DNA from: Streptomyces sp. NRRL F-6676
GTDB lineage: Bacteria > Actinomycetota > Actinomycetes > Streptomycetales > Streptomycetaceae
Assembly (NCBI RefSeq): GCF_000725625.1
Contig: NZ_JOHS01000001.1
Location: 62,001-126,000, forward strand
Length of the DNA: 64,000 nucleotides
Reading direction: 5' to 3'
Shown: piece by piece, positions 1 through 7,465 of the stretch
Numbering within the stretch: the stretch's first letter is position 1
Layout: the number at the start of each line of letters is the position of its first letter
Made by a program: the position numbers and the translations under genes
The notes under the pieces: generated by a model
The model's database searches: none
Seen by the model: the letters and a program-made list of their open reading frames with translations, nothing else
What the model was told of the DNA's origin: nothing

Positions 1-185
1 TGTCCGCACCCCCGCGACCGTCCGCGCCGGCAGTACCGTCCGAACCATTGTGACGAATAGGCGTCATGTGTCACAGTGTAACGCCGGGTGGCGGGCCGCA
101 CACAAGACGGGTCGTACGACAGGACCCCGCCTGACCGGACGACGTACGGACGACGACGCACCAACGACCGGTGAGGACACCCACG

Positions 186-1856
186 ATGGACATGCTGTGG
201 AGCGGCTGGGGCGACCCGGCCCGGGCGACCGCGCTGCCCGAGCCGGTCACCGGCCTGCTGCGCGACCTGCTCGGCGTCACCCCGCGCACCGACCCGCCGC
301 TCACCCTGGACGACCTCACCGTCCCCGCGTCGCCGCTGACCCCGGCCGCCCGTGCCGCCCTGGCCGCCGCCGTCGGCGACGAGCCGGCGCACGTCCGCAC
401 CGACACCGAGAGCCGCGTCCGGCACACCCGCGGCAAGTCCACCCCCGACCTGCTGCGCCTCCGGCGGGGCGACACCGCCGCGGCCCCGGCCGCCGTCGTC
501 CTCCCGGCGAGCCACGACGAGGTGCTCGCCGTCCTGCGGGCCTGCGCGGAACACGGCCTGGCCTGCGTCCCGTTCGGCGGCGGCACCTCCGTCGTCGGCG
601 GCCTCGCCCCCGACGGCCGCGGCCCCTTCGTCGCCCTGGACCTGCGCCGCATGGACCGGCTGCTCGACCTCGACCCCGTCTCCCGCACCGCCACCCTCCA
701 GCCCGGCCTGCGCGCCCCGGACGCCGAGGCGCTCCTCGCCGCGCACGGCTTCACCCTCGGGCACTTCCCGCAGTCCTACGAGTGGGCCACGATCGGCGGC
801 TTCGCCGCGGCCCGCTCCAGCGGGCAGGCCTCCGCCGGGTACGGCCGCTTCGACGAGATGGTGCTTGGCCTCACCCTCGCCACCCCCGAGGGCACCCTGG
901 AAGCAGGCCGCGCCCCCCGCTCCGCCGCCGGGCCCGACCTGCGCCAGCTCGTCCTCGGCTCCGAGGGCGCGTTCGGCGTGATCACCTCCGTGACGGTGCG
1001 GATCCGCCCCGTGCCGCCCACGCGTGTCTACGAGGGCTGGCGGTTCGCGTCCTTCGAGGAGGGCGCCGCCGCCCTGCGCCGGCTCGCCCAGGACGGGCCC
1101 CGGCCCACCGTGCTGCGGCTCTCCGACGAGACGGAGACCCTCGTCGGCCTCGCCCGGCCCGGGCACCTCGGCTCCCCGGACGCGCTCAAGGGCACCGGCT
1201 GCCTCGCCGTCACGGGATACGAGGGCACCGAGGAGGACACCGCCCACCGCCGCCAGCGCGCCGCCGCCGTCCTGCGCGACTGCGGCGGAACGTACCTCGG
1301 CGAGGAACCCGGCGCCCACTGGGCCGAGGGCCGCTACGCGGCGCCGTACCTGCGCGACTCCCTGCTCGACGCGGGCGCGTTCGCCGAGACGTTGGAGACC
1401 GCCGCGTTCTGGTCCCGGCTGCCGGGCCTCTACGCCGCCGTCCGCGAGGCGCTCACCGCCACGCTCACCGGGGCCGGGACGCCGCCGCTGGTCATGTGCC
1501 ACATCTCCCACGTGTACGAGAACGGCGCCTCGCTCTACTTCACCGTCGTCTCGGCCCAGGGCGCGGACCCGGTGGCGCACTGGACGCCGGCCAAGCGGGC
1601 CGCGAGCGAGGCGATCCTCGCCGCGGGCGGCACGATCAGCCACCATCACGGGATCGGCACCGACCACCGGGACGGATACGCGCACGAGGCCGGCCCCCTC
1701 GGCATCGAGGCGCTGCGCGCCGTCAAACGCCGACTGGACCCCGGCGGGGTCCTCAACCCGGGCGTCCTGCTCCCCGGCGACCGGCCCGGCGGCGGGTTCG
1801 ACGACCGGCCCGACGACCGGCCCGCCGGTTCGCCCGTCCCCCCGTCCGCCGGCTGA
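186..1856 (+). CDS. FAD-binding oxidase, alkyldihydroxyacetonephosphate synthase-like
   Basis: Probable flavoprotein of the FAD_binding_4 / FAD-oxidase_C family, 556 residues. The FAD-binding loop is seen as PFGGGTSVVGG near residue 130, followed by the substrate part and a C-terminal SHHHGIGTDHRDGY motif. Alkyl-DHAP synthases share this His-rich motif; they swap the acyl group of acyl-DHAP for a fatty alcohol to make ether lipids. The ATG at 186 is preferred over a GTG at 171 because GAGG sits 9 nt upstream. The lipid kinase gene follows after 12 nt, so the two are probably co-transcribed and act on lipids. The exact substrate is inferred; other FAD_binding_4 oxidases (glycolate or lactate oxidase-like) are possible. 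Confidence 0.85.
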   Translation: MDMLWSGWGDPARATALPEPVTGLLRDLLGVTPRTDPPLTLDDLTVPASPLTPAARAALAAAVGDEPAHVRTDTESRVRHTRGKSTPDLLRLRRGDTAAAPAAVVLPASHDEVLAVLRACAEHGLACVPFGGGTSVVGGLAPDGRGPFVALDLRRMDRLLDLDPVSRTATLQPGLRAPDAEALLAAHGFTLGHFPQSYEWATIGGFAAARSSGQASAGYGRFDEMVLGLTLATPEGTLEAGRAPRSAAGPDLRQLVLGSEGAFGVITSVTVRIRPVPPTRVYEGWRFASFEEGAAALRRLAQDGPRPTVLRLSDETETLVGLARPGHLGSPDALKGTGCLAVTGYEGTEEDTAHRRQRAAAVLRDCGGTYLGEEPGAHWAEGRYAAPYLRDSLLDAGAFAETLETAAFWSRLPGLYAAVREALTATLTGAGTPPLVMCHISHVYENGASLYFTVVSAQGADPVAHWTPAKRAASEAILAAGGTISHHHGIGTDHRDGYAHEAGPLGIEALRAVKRRLDPGGVLNPGVLLPGDRPGGGFDDRPDDRPAGSPVPPSAG

Positions 1857-1868
1857 GGAGGCGCCCCG

Positions 1869-2762
1869 ATGCCCCACCCCACGCGACGGTTCACCGCCGT
1901 CGTCAACCCCACCGCGGGCGGCTCCACCGCGGCCGCGGCCCTGCTGAAGCTGGCCCGCCCGCTGCGCGAGGCGGGCGCCGAGCTGGAGACCGCGTACAGC
2001 CGCAGCCTGCCGCACGCCCAGGAGCTCGCCCGGCGCGCCGGGGAGGACGGCCGGGTGGTGCTCGCCGTCGGCGGGGACGGCATCGCCGGCGGCATCGGCG
2101 GAGCCCTCAGCGGCACCGGCACCGTGCTCGGCCTGGTGCCCGCCGGCCGCGGCAACGACTTCGCCCGCGCCCTCCACCTGCCCGCCGACCCCGCCGCGCT
2201 CGCCCGGGTCCTGCTCCACCACGCACCGCGCCCCGTCGACGCCGTAGAGGTCGAGTCCGCCGTCCACCACCGCACCGTCGTCCTGGGCAGCGTCTACGCG
2301 GGCGTCGACGCGCTGGCCAACCGGCACGCCAACCACGCGGCACTGCTGCGCGGCGCCGTCTCCTACTACGCCGGGGGCCTGCGCGCGGTCACCACATGGC
2401 GGCCCGCCCGGTACCGCGTCACGGTCGACGGCGAGGAGCACGCCCACCGCGGTTACACCGTCGTCGCCGCCAACTCGCCGTACTACGGCTCCGGCCGGCT
2501 CATCGCGCCCGGCGCCCGCGTCGACGACGGCCTGCTGGAGGTGGTGCTGATCAGCCACGCACCGCGGCGGCTCTTCTTCACCCTCATGCGCGAGCTGCGG
2601 ACCGGCGCCCACGTCGACCGCCGCGAGGTGCGCGTGCTGCGCGGCCGGGAGATCCGCATCGAGGCCGACCGCGTGGTTCCCTACGGGGCGGACGGCGAGG
2701 TCGAGGCCGTCCTGCCCGTCACCGCACGGGTGCTGCCGGGCGCGCTCGGCATGCTGTACTGA
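1869..2762 (+). CDS. Diacylglycerol/lipid kinase family protein
   Basis: DAGK-catalytic-domain lipid kinase of 297 residues, a usual length for bacterial DgkB/YegS-type enzymes, which phosphorylate diacylglycerol or related lipids with ATP. Seen in sequence: VNPTAGG at the N-terminus, the glycine-rich nucleotide loop VGGDGIAGGIGG near residue 60 and AGRGNDFARAL near residue 95 (family GTGNDFA). The C-terminal beta-sandwich follows, including the VPYGADGE stretch. GAGGAGG lies about 6 nt before the ATG. It follows the FAD oxidase by 12 nt, which suggests a shared operon and a lipid-modifying role. The precise lipid is unknown. Confidence 0.88.
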   Translation: MPHPTRRFTAVVNPTAGGSTAAAALLKLARPLREAGAELETAYSRSLPHAQELARRAGEDGRVVLAVGGDGIAGGIGGALSGTGTVLGLVPAGRGNDFARALHLPADPAALARVLLHHAPRPVDAVEVESAVHHRTVVLGSVYAGVDALANRHANHAALLRGAVSYYAGGLRAVTTWRPARYRVTVDGEEHAHRGYTVVAANSPYYGSGRLIAPGARVDDGLLEVVLISHAPRRLFFTLMRELRTGAHVDRREVRVLRGREIRIEADRVVPYGADGEVEAVLPVTARVLPGALGMLY

Positions 2763-2815
2763 CGCCGACGGCGCCCCGCCGGTTTCGGCGGGGGTGGCGG
2801 GGAACCCGTCGGGGC

Positions 2816-3283
2816 ATGTTCCAGACCCTCGCGCGGGGCTGCGCAGCGGGAGCTGCCGGCACGACCGCGCTCAACGCCGTCACCTACGCCGACATGGCGC
2901 TGCGCGGCAGGCCCACCAGCAGCGCCCCGGAGGACGTGGTCGACAAGGTCACCACGGACACCGGGCACCCGGTCCCCGGCGCCGGGGACCAGCGGGACAA
3001 CCGGCTCTCCGGCCTCGGCGCCCTGTCCGGCATCGCCGTCGGCGTCGCGGCCGGGGTCGCCGTCTCGCTCGTCCACCGCGCGGGCGTCCGCGTCCCGGTG
3101 TGGCTGGGCGGGCCGGTCACCGGTGCCCTGGCCATGGCCGCGACCGACCTGCCGATGGCCCGCATGGGGGTCAGCGACCCCCGCGAGTGGTCGGCCAAGG
3201 ACTGGCTCTCCGACGTCGTCCCGCACGTCGCCTACGGGCTCGTCACCTACGGCATCGTGTCCGCCGACGGCCACCGGGGCTGA
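2816..3283 (+). CDS. Small conserved membrane protein, function unknown
   Basis: A 155-residue protein with several short hydrophobic segments: residues about 8-25, a longer one around 70-90 (GALSGIAVGVAAGVAVSLV), another near 95-112 and a C-terminal one. It reads like a small multi-pass membrane protein with a conserved aqueous loop (EDVVDKVTTDTGHPVPG). I do not recognise a named family. It follows the lipid kinase by about 50 nt on the same strand and may be third in that operon. The ATG at 2816 has only a weak GGGG-type ribosome site; upstream GTG codons in frame are possible. It ends 77 nt before the convergent serine hydrolase gene. Confidence 0.65.
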   Translation: MFQTLARGCAAGAAGTTALNAVTYADMALRGRPTSSAPEDVVDKVTTDTGHPVPGAGDQRDNRLSGLGALSGIAVGVAAGVAVSLVHRAGVRVPVWLGGPVTGALAMAATDLPMARMGVSDPREWSAKDWLSDVVPHVAYGLVTYGIVSADGHRG

Positions 3284-3320
3284 GCGCACCCCGCACCGCA
3301 CTCCGCACAGGACCCGTACC

Positions 3321-3366
3321 GCACCCCGTACCGGACCTCACGCGCACCCCGTACCGGACCTCACGC
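3321..3366. repeat. Two perfect 23-bp tandem copies overlapping a gene 3' end
   Basis: Positions 3321-3343 and 3344-3366 are identical. The second copy contains the stop codon and the last codon of the minus-strand serine hydrolase gene (stop at 3361-3363), so the first copy is an extra piece of that gene end lying in the intergenic space. Probable slippage duplication. Confidence 0.9.
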
Positions 3367-4506
3367 CCGGGCCGCGTACCGCCAGAAGTCCCGCATGATC
3401 TCCTCCGGGACCGGGCCGCCCATGGCCCGCTGGGTCATCAGGAGGGCGACCGTGCCGGTGGCGGGGTCGAGATGGGCCGTGGTGCCCGTGCCGCCGACCC
3501 AGCCGTAGCGGCCGGGGGAGTTCCACGGGTCGCGCTCCGCGATGTCCACCGAGCCGCCGAAGCCCCAGCCCTGCCCCTGGAGGAACAGCTCGCTCGCGGC
3601 ACGCTGGCCGGCGCTCGTGTGATCGGTGCGCATCAGCCGTACCGAGGCCGCCGAGAGCACCCGTCGCCCGTCGGGTGCCGCACCGTCGGCCAGCAGCATC
3701 CGGGCGAAGGCCAGATAGTCGTCCACGGTCGAGACGAGCCCGCCGGCGCCGGAGGCGAACACCGGCTCCTCGCTCCACATGCCGTCGGGACCGTCGGCCG
3801 CCGTCAGACCGCCGTCCGGAGTGGGCTGGTAGTACGTGGCGAACCGGCCACGCCTGCCCGGCGGCACGGAGAAGCCGGTGTCCGCCATGCCGAGCGGTGC
3901 GAGGATCCGCTCGGCCAGGAACTCCGGCAGCGGCCGTCCGGTCACCCGCTCGACGAGCATCCCCTGCACATCGGAGCAGGTGTTGTACAGCCAGGCGTCG
4001 CCCGGGTGGTGGAGCAGCGGCAGCGCCCCGAGGCCGGCCAGCCAGTCGTCGGGGGCGGGGTAACCGGCCGGCTCCCACCCCTTCTGGAGCGCGAACAGCC
4101 CGCGCAGCTGCGGCAGCGAGAAGTCCGCCGGGAACCCGTAGCCCGCCTGCGAGGCGAGCAGATGGAACACGGTGATCGGGCGGGCCGCCGGCACCGTGTC
4201 GTCGATCTCGCTCCCCGGCGTCCGTACGACGCGCGGCTCCGCCAGCTCCGGCAGCCAGGTGGCGACCGGGTCGTCCAGGGCGATGCGGCCGTCGTCGACC
4301 AGCAGCAGCACCGCAGCGGCGGTGACCGGCTTGGTGAGCGAGGCGAGCCGGAACAGGGTGTCCCGGGTCATCGGATCGGGACCGTCGACGGCCCGCGTGC
4401 CGACGGCCGCGGTCTCGACCCGGTCGCCCCGGGCCACCAGCGCCACCGCCCCCGGCACCCAGCCCTTGCCGACGTGCTCCGCCAGCAGGTCCTCCAGCGT
4501 CGTCAT
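3361..4506 (-). CDS. Serine hydrolase, beta-lactamase class C / esterase family
   Basis: A 381-residue protein of the class-C beta-lactamase-like fold, a family that includes D-aminopeptidases, esterases and penicillin-binding-protein-like carboxypeptidases. Seen: the SxxK active site in RLASLTKPVTA (near residue 60), the YNT motif in DAWLYNTCSD (near residue 165; usual YSN/YxN) and a C-terminal WVGGTGTTAHLDP segment that fills the HTG/KTG role. No signal peptide is visible, so it probably acts in the cytoplasm on small esters or amides rather than as a secreted beta-lactamase. The ATG at 4506 is chosen over a long upstream extension because a GGAGG box sits 6 nt before it. Gene neighbours give no substrate hint. 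Confidence 0.85.
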   Translation of the reverse strand: MTTLEDLLAEHVGKGWVPGAVALVARGDRVETAAVGTRAVDGPDPMTRDTLFRLASLTKPVTAAAVLLLVDDGRIALDDPVATWLPELAEPRVVRTPGSEIDDTVPAARPITVFHLLASQAGYGFPADFSLPQLRGLFALQKGWEPAGYPAPDDWLAGLGALPLLHHPGDAWLYNTCSDVQGMLVERVTGRPLPEFLAERILAPLGMADTGFSVPPGRRGRFATYYQPTPDGGLTAADGPDGMWSEEPVFASGAGGLVSTVDDYLAFARMLLADGAAPDGRRVLSAASVRLMRTDHTSAGQRAASELFLQGQGWGFGGSVDIAERDPWNSPGRYGWVGGTGTTAHLDPATGTVALLMTQRAMGGPVPEEIMRDFWRYAARA

Positions 4507-4624
4507 GCTCCCGCCTCCGCTTCTCTCCGGTCGTCCCGTCCGGGACACCACCGGCCGTGCGGCGGCGTCCGGACAAGTAGACCGGTTCCGCGCCCCGGAC
4601 TCATCGGTCATGGCGGAGAAAAAA

Positions 4625-4734
4625 ACCGGCGGCCGCGGGCAGGGAGACCGGCGGCCGTCCGCAAGGCAACCGGCGGCCGTCCGCAAGGCAACCGGCGACC
4701 GCCCGCAAGGCAACCGGCCGCCGTGCGCAGGGGA
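4625..4734. repeat. Five tandem copies of a 22-bp unit
   Basis: Units start at 4625, 4647, 4669, 4691 and 4713. The second and third are identical; the others differ by a few bases. Each contains ACCGGCGGCCG. The array fills the gap between the asparagine synthetase stop and the serine hydrolase start on the same strand. No open frame of note runs through it; its role, if any, is not known. Confidence 0.88.
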
Positions 4735-4771
4735 GCCGAACGGCCGGCCCGGGCGCGGAGCCCTCGTCCCC

Positions 4772-6616
4772 TCACTCGTCCAGGACGAGTTCCGGTCCGT
4801 ACAGGTCCATCCACACCGCCAGGTCCAGCGTCTTCTCCAGACCGCGGCGGGCCGCCTGCGTGCCGACCGGGGTGTCACGGTGGGCCAGTTCGCGCAGCCG
4901 CTCCCGGTCCACGAGGTCGAAGACCGGGTGCGAGGGCCTGGAGAGCAGATCCTTGGCGTGGTCCTGGAGGGCGAGGCCGTACTTCGGGTCCTGCGTGGAC
5001 GGATACGGGCTCTTGACCCTGTCGTACACCGACTTGGGCAGCACGTCCGCCGTCGCCTCCCGCAGCAGGCTCTTCTCGCGGCCGTCGAACGACTTCAGTG
5101 CCCAGGGCGCGTTGTACACGTACTCGACGAGCCGGTGGTCGCAGAACGGCACCCGGACCTCGAGCCCGACGGCCATGCTCATCCGGTCCTTGCGGTCGAG
5201 CAGCACCCGCACGAACCGGGTCAGGTGCAGATGGCAGATCTTCCGCATCCGCCACTCGAAGTCGCTCTCCCCGTCCAGGCGTTGGATGCCCGAGACGGCG
5301 GTGCGGTAGCTGTCGGCGACGTATCCCTCCAGATCGAGGGAGCGCGTCAGCTCCGGACGCAGGACGCCGCTGTCGTCACCGAAGTGACGGCCGAACTGCA
5401 CGAGCCAGGGGAAGGCGTCCGCGCGCCGGGCCTCCTCGTCGAAGAATTGCAGATAGCCGCCGAACACCTCGTCCGCCGACTCCCCGGACAGCGCGACCGT
5501 GGACTGCGCGCGGACCGCCTTGAACAGCAGATACAGCGAGGCGTCCATGTCGCCGAAGCCCGCGGGCAGATCGCGGGCGCGCACGACCCGCGCGCGTACC
5601 TCGGGGTCGGCGAGGGTCTGCGCGTCCAGGACGATGTCCTGGTGCTCGGTGCCCGAGGTGCGGGCCACGTCGTGCACGAACGGGGTGTCGGGGGTGCCGC
5701 GCAGTTCGTCGGCGACGAAGTTGTCGGTCTGCCCGGCGAAGTCGACGGCGAAGCTGCGCACCTTCTCCCCGTGCTCGCCGAGCTGCCGGGCCGCGAGCGC
5801 CGTCATCGCGGAGGAGTCCAGGCCGCCGGAGAGCAGGGTGCAGCGGGGCACGTCGGCGACGAGCTGGCGGCGCACGATGTCGTCGAGCAGCGTGCGGACG
5901 GTGGCGATCGTGGTGTCCCGGTCGTCGGTGTGCGGGCGGGTCCGAAGCTCCCAGTAGACGCGGGTGCGCACCCCGTCGCGGTCGACGGTGACGACCGTGC
6001 CCGGCTCGACCTCGTGGATGCCGTCCCACACGGCGTGCCCCGGCGTCTTGACGAATGTGAACAGCTCGCGCAGGCCGTCCAGGCGGACCCGGCGGGAGGA
6101 CAGCGGGTTGGCGAGGATCGCCTTGGGCTCCGAGCCGAACAGGACGCCGTCGGCGGTGGGGGAGTAGTAGAAGGGCTTGATGCCCATGCGGTCGCGGACC
6201 ATGACGAGCCGCTGCCGGCGGCCGTCCCAGAGCGCGAAGGCGTACATGCCGTTGAGCCGCTCGGCCAGCGCGTCGCCCCACTCCAGATAGCCGCGCAGGA
6301 CGACCTCGGTGTCGGAGTCGGTGGTGAACCGGTGCCCGCGGTCGGTGAGTTCGCGGCGCAGCTCGGTGAAGTTGTAGGTCTCCCCGGAGTAGACCAGCGC
6401 CACCGTCCCCTGCGGGGTCTCGGCGGTCATGGGCTGCCGGCCGCCGGGCAGGTCGATGATGGCGAGCCTGCGGTGGCCGAGGGCCGCGGGGCCCTCGGCC
6501 CAGACGCCCCGGTCGTCGGGGCCGCGGCAGGCCATCGTCTCGGTCATCGCGCGCAGCGTCGCCTCCTCGGCGCGCAGCTCGCGGTCGAAGGAGACCCAGC
6601 CGGTGATGCCGCACAT
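4772..6616 (-). CDS. asnB: Asparagine synthetase (glutamine-hydrolysing)
   Basis: Converts aspartate and glutamine plus ATP to asparagine and glutamate in the cytoplasm; 614 residues, normal for AsnB. Seen: MCGITG at the N-terminus, in which Cys2 is the glutaminase nucleophile after Met removal; the class-II glutamine amidotransferase domain to about residue 215; then the ATP-pyrophosphatase loop LSGGLDSSAMTALAA near residue 265 and the conserved VGLEVRVPFCDHRLVEY near residue 480. A GGGAGG site lies about 7 nt upstream of the ATG. It stands alone on the minus strand. Actinomycete homologues can also modify peptides or cell-wall precursors, but nothing here points to that. Confidence 0.95.
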   Translation of the reverse strand: MCGITGWVSFDRELRAEEATLRAMTETMACRGPDDRGVWAEGPAALGHRRLAIIDLPGGRQPMTAETPQGTVALVYSGETYNFTELRRELTDRGHRFTTDSDTEVVLRGYLEWGDALAERLNGMYAFALWDGRRQRLVMVRDRMGIKPFYYSPTADGVLFGSEPKAILANPLSSRRVRLDGLRELFTFVKTPGHAVWDGIHEVEPGTVVTVDRDGVRTRVYWELRTRPHTDDRDTTIATVRTLLDDIVRRQLVADVPRCTLLSGGLDSSAMTALAARQLGEHGEKVRSFAVDFAGQTDNFVADELRGTPDTPFVHDVARTSGTEHQDIVLDAQTLADPEVRARVVRARDLPAGFGDMDASLYLLFKAVRAQSTVALSGESADEVFGGYLQFFDEEARRADAFPWLVQFGRHFGDDSGVLRPELTRSLDLEGYVADSYRTAVSGIQRLDGESDFEWRMRKICHLHLTRFVRVLLDRKDRMSMAVGLEVRVPFCDHRLVEYVYNAPWALKSFDGREKSLLREATADVLPKSVYDRVKSPYPSTQDPKYGLALQDHAKDLLSRPSHPVFDLVDRERLRELAHRDTPVGTQAARRGLEKTLDLAVWMDLYGPELVLDE

Positions 6617-6940
6617 GTGTTACCTCCCGCTGGCCGAACCAGTTGTATGAAGCACCTATGTGGTGTGCTCCGAGCCTGTGGCACCTCCCGGACATGGTCA
6701 ACGCGACCGGCCCGGCGGGCGGCGGGGCGACCCCGCACTTTCGGCCGCACTTTGCGTACGGGAAAACTCCGGCGGCGCACGGGAGGGGCCCGGCAGCGGC
6801 CCGCGTCCGGCGGTTCCCGGGCGGGAATCGGCCAACCGCAAAGACTTCCTCAACTCGACCCGACGGCCCCGCCCGTCCCGCCACCCGAACGGCCCCCCTC
6901 ACCCGACCGCACGCGTGCCCGCGCCGTCCCGGTGGCAGGG
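6617..6940. other. Divergent intergenic region
   Basis: 324 bp between the asparagine synthetase (leftward) and a small conserved gene (rightward). It must hold both promoters. I see no convincing hairpin, operator or small gene in it. Confidence 0.5.
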
Positions 6941-7411
6941 ATGGAACCCATGGGAGCCACGCACACGCACGACGACGGCCCGGACCGCGCCCACCGGCGC
7001 CCCGACGGGGTCACGGACACCACCGTGGAAGCCCTGGGCGCCCTGTCCAAGGCACTGGAGACGACCGAACGGGCCCGCGGCCACCTCTACACGCTGCACC
7101 AGCTCACCGGCACCGCGGACTTCGAACTCGACCAGGCGGTGGAGCTGCTGCGCGCGGCGGGGCACGACGGATGGGCCGACCGGGTGCGGCGGGAGATCCT
7201 CGGCCGCAACGTCATCCCCGGACACTGGACCTTCCAGATCGTCGAGGCCTACAACGCCACCTACTACGAACCCTTCAAGGCCCTGGAGGCGGCGGCCCGC
7301 GACGAACTGGCGGACGGCCGCGACCACCTCTACGAGGCCGAACTCAAGGAGACCCGCCGCACCGGCGGCCACCCCGACCACACGGCCCGCCCGGACACAC
7401 CGCCGCGCTGA
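6941..7411 (+). CDS. Small conserved actinobacterial protein, function unknown
   Basis: A 156-residue soluble, largely helical, charged protein without signal peptide or membrane segment. Recognisable features are a helical stretch LSKALETTERARGHLYTLHQ (about 35-54), a hydrophobic-acidic segment, the strongly patterned NVIPGHWTFQIVEAYNATYY near residue 100, and an Asp/Glu-rich C-terminal helix. It looks like a conserved hypothetical protein; I cannot name a function. Two ATGs, at 6941 and 6950, are possible, with GGATGG just before the second. It converges with the GH3 gene across a hairpin. Confidence 0.7.
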   Translation: MEPMGATHTHDDGPDRAHRRPDGVTDTTVEALGALSKALETTERARGHLYTLHQLTGTADFELDQAVELLRAAGHDGWADRVRREILGRNVIPGHWTFQIVEAYNATYYEPFKALEAAARDELADGRDHLYEAELKETRRTGGHPDHTARPDTPPR

Positions 7412-7425
7412 CGGGGCCCGGGGCG

Positions 7426-7451
7426 CGGGGGTGAGCCTGCTCCCACCCCCG
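7426..7451. terminator. Hairpin between convergent genes
   Basis: CGGGGGTG (7426-7433) pairs perfectly with CACCCCCG (7444-7451). It lies between the ends of the small conserved gene and the GH3 gene, so it can serve both strands. Confidence 0.65.
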
Positions 7452-7465
7452 TCCCCCGCCTCCCG

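Noticed and set aside
49..75. TGTGAC ... GTCACA inverted halves at the left edge
   Set aside because: The 15-nt spacing does not fit a Crp-type site and the context is cut by the window edge.
50..3283. A 1077-codon open frame covering the first three genes
   Set aside because: It is Arg/Pro-rich over its first 920 codons and is a shadow of the FAD oxidase and lipid kinase; only its last 155 codons form a credible protein.
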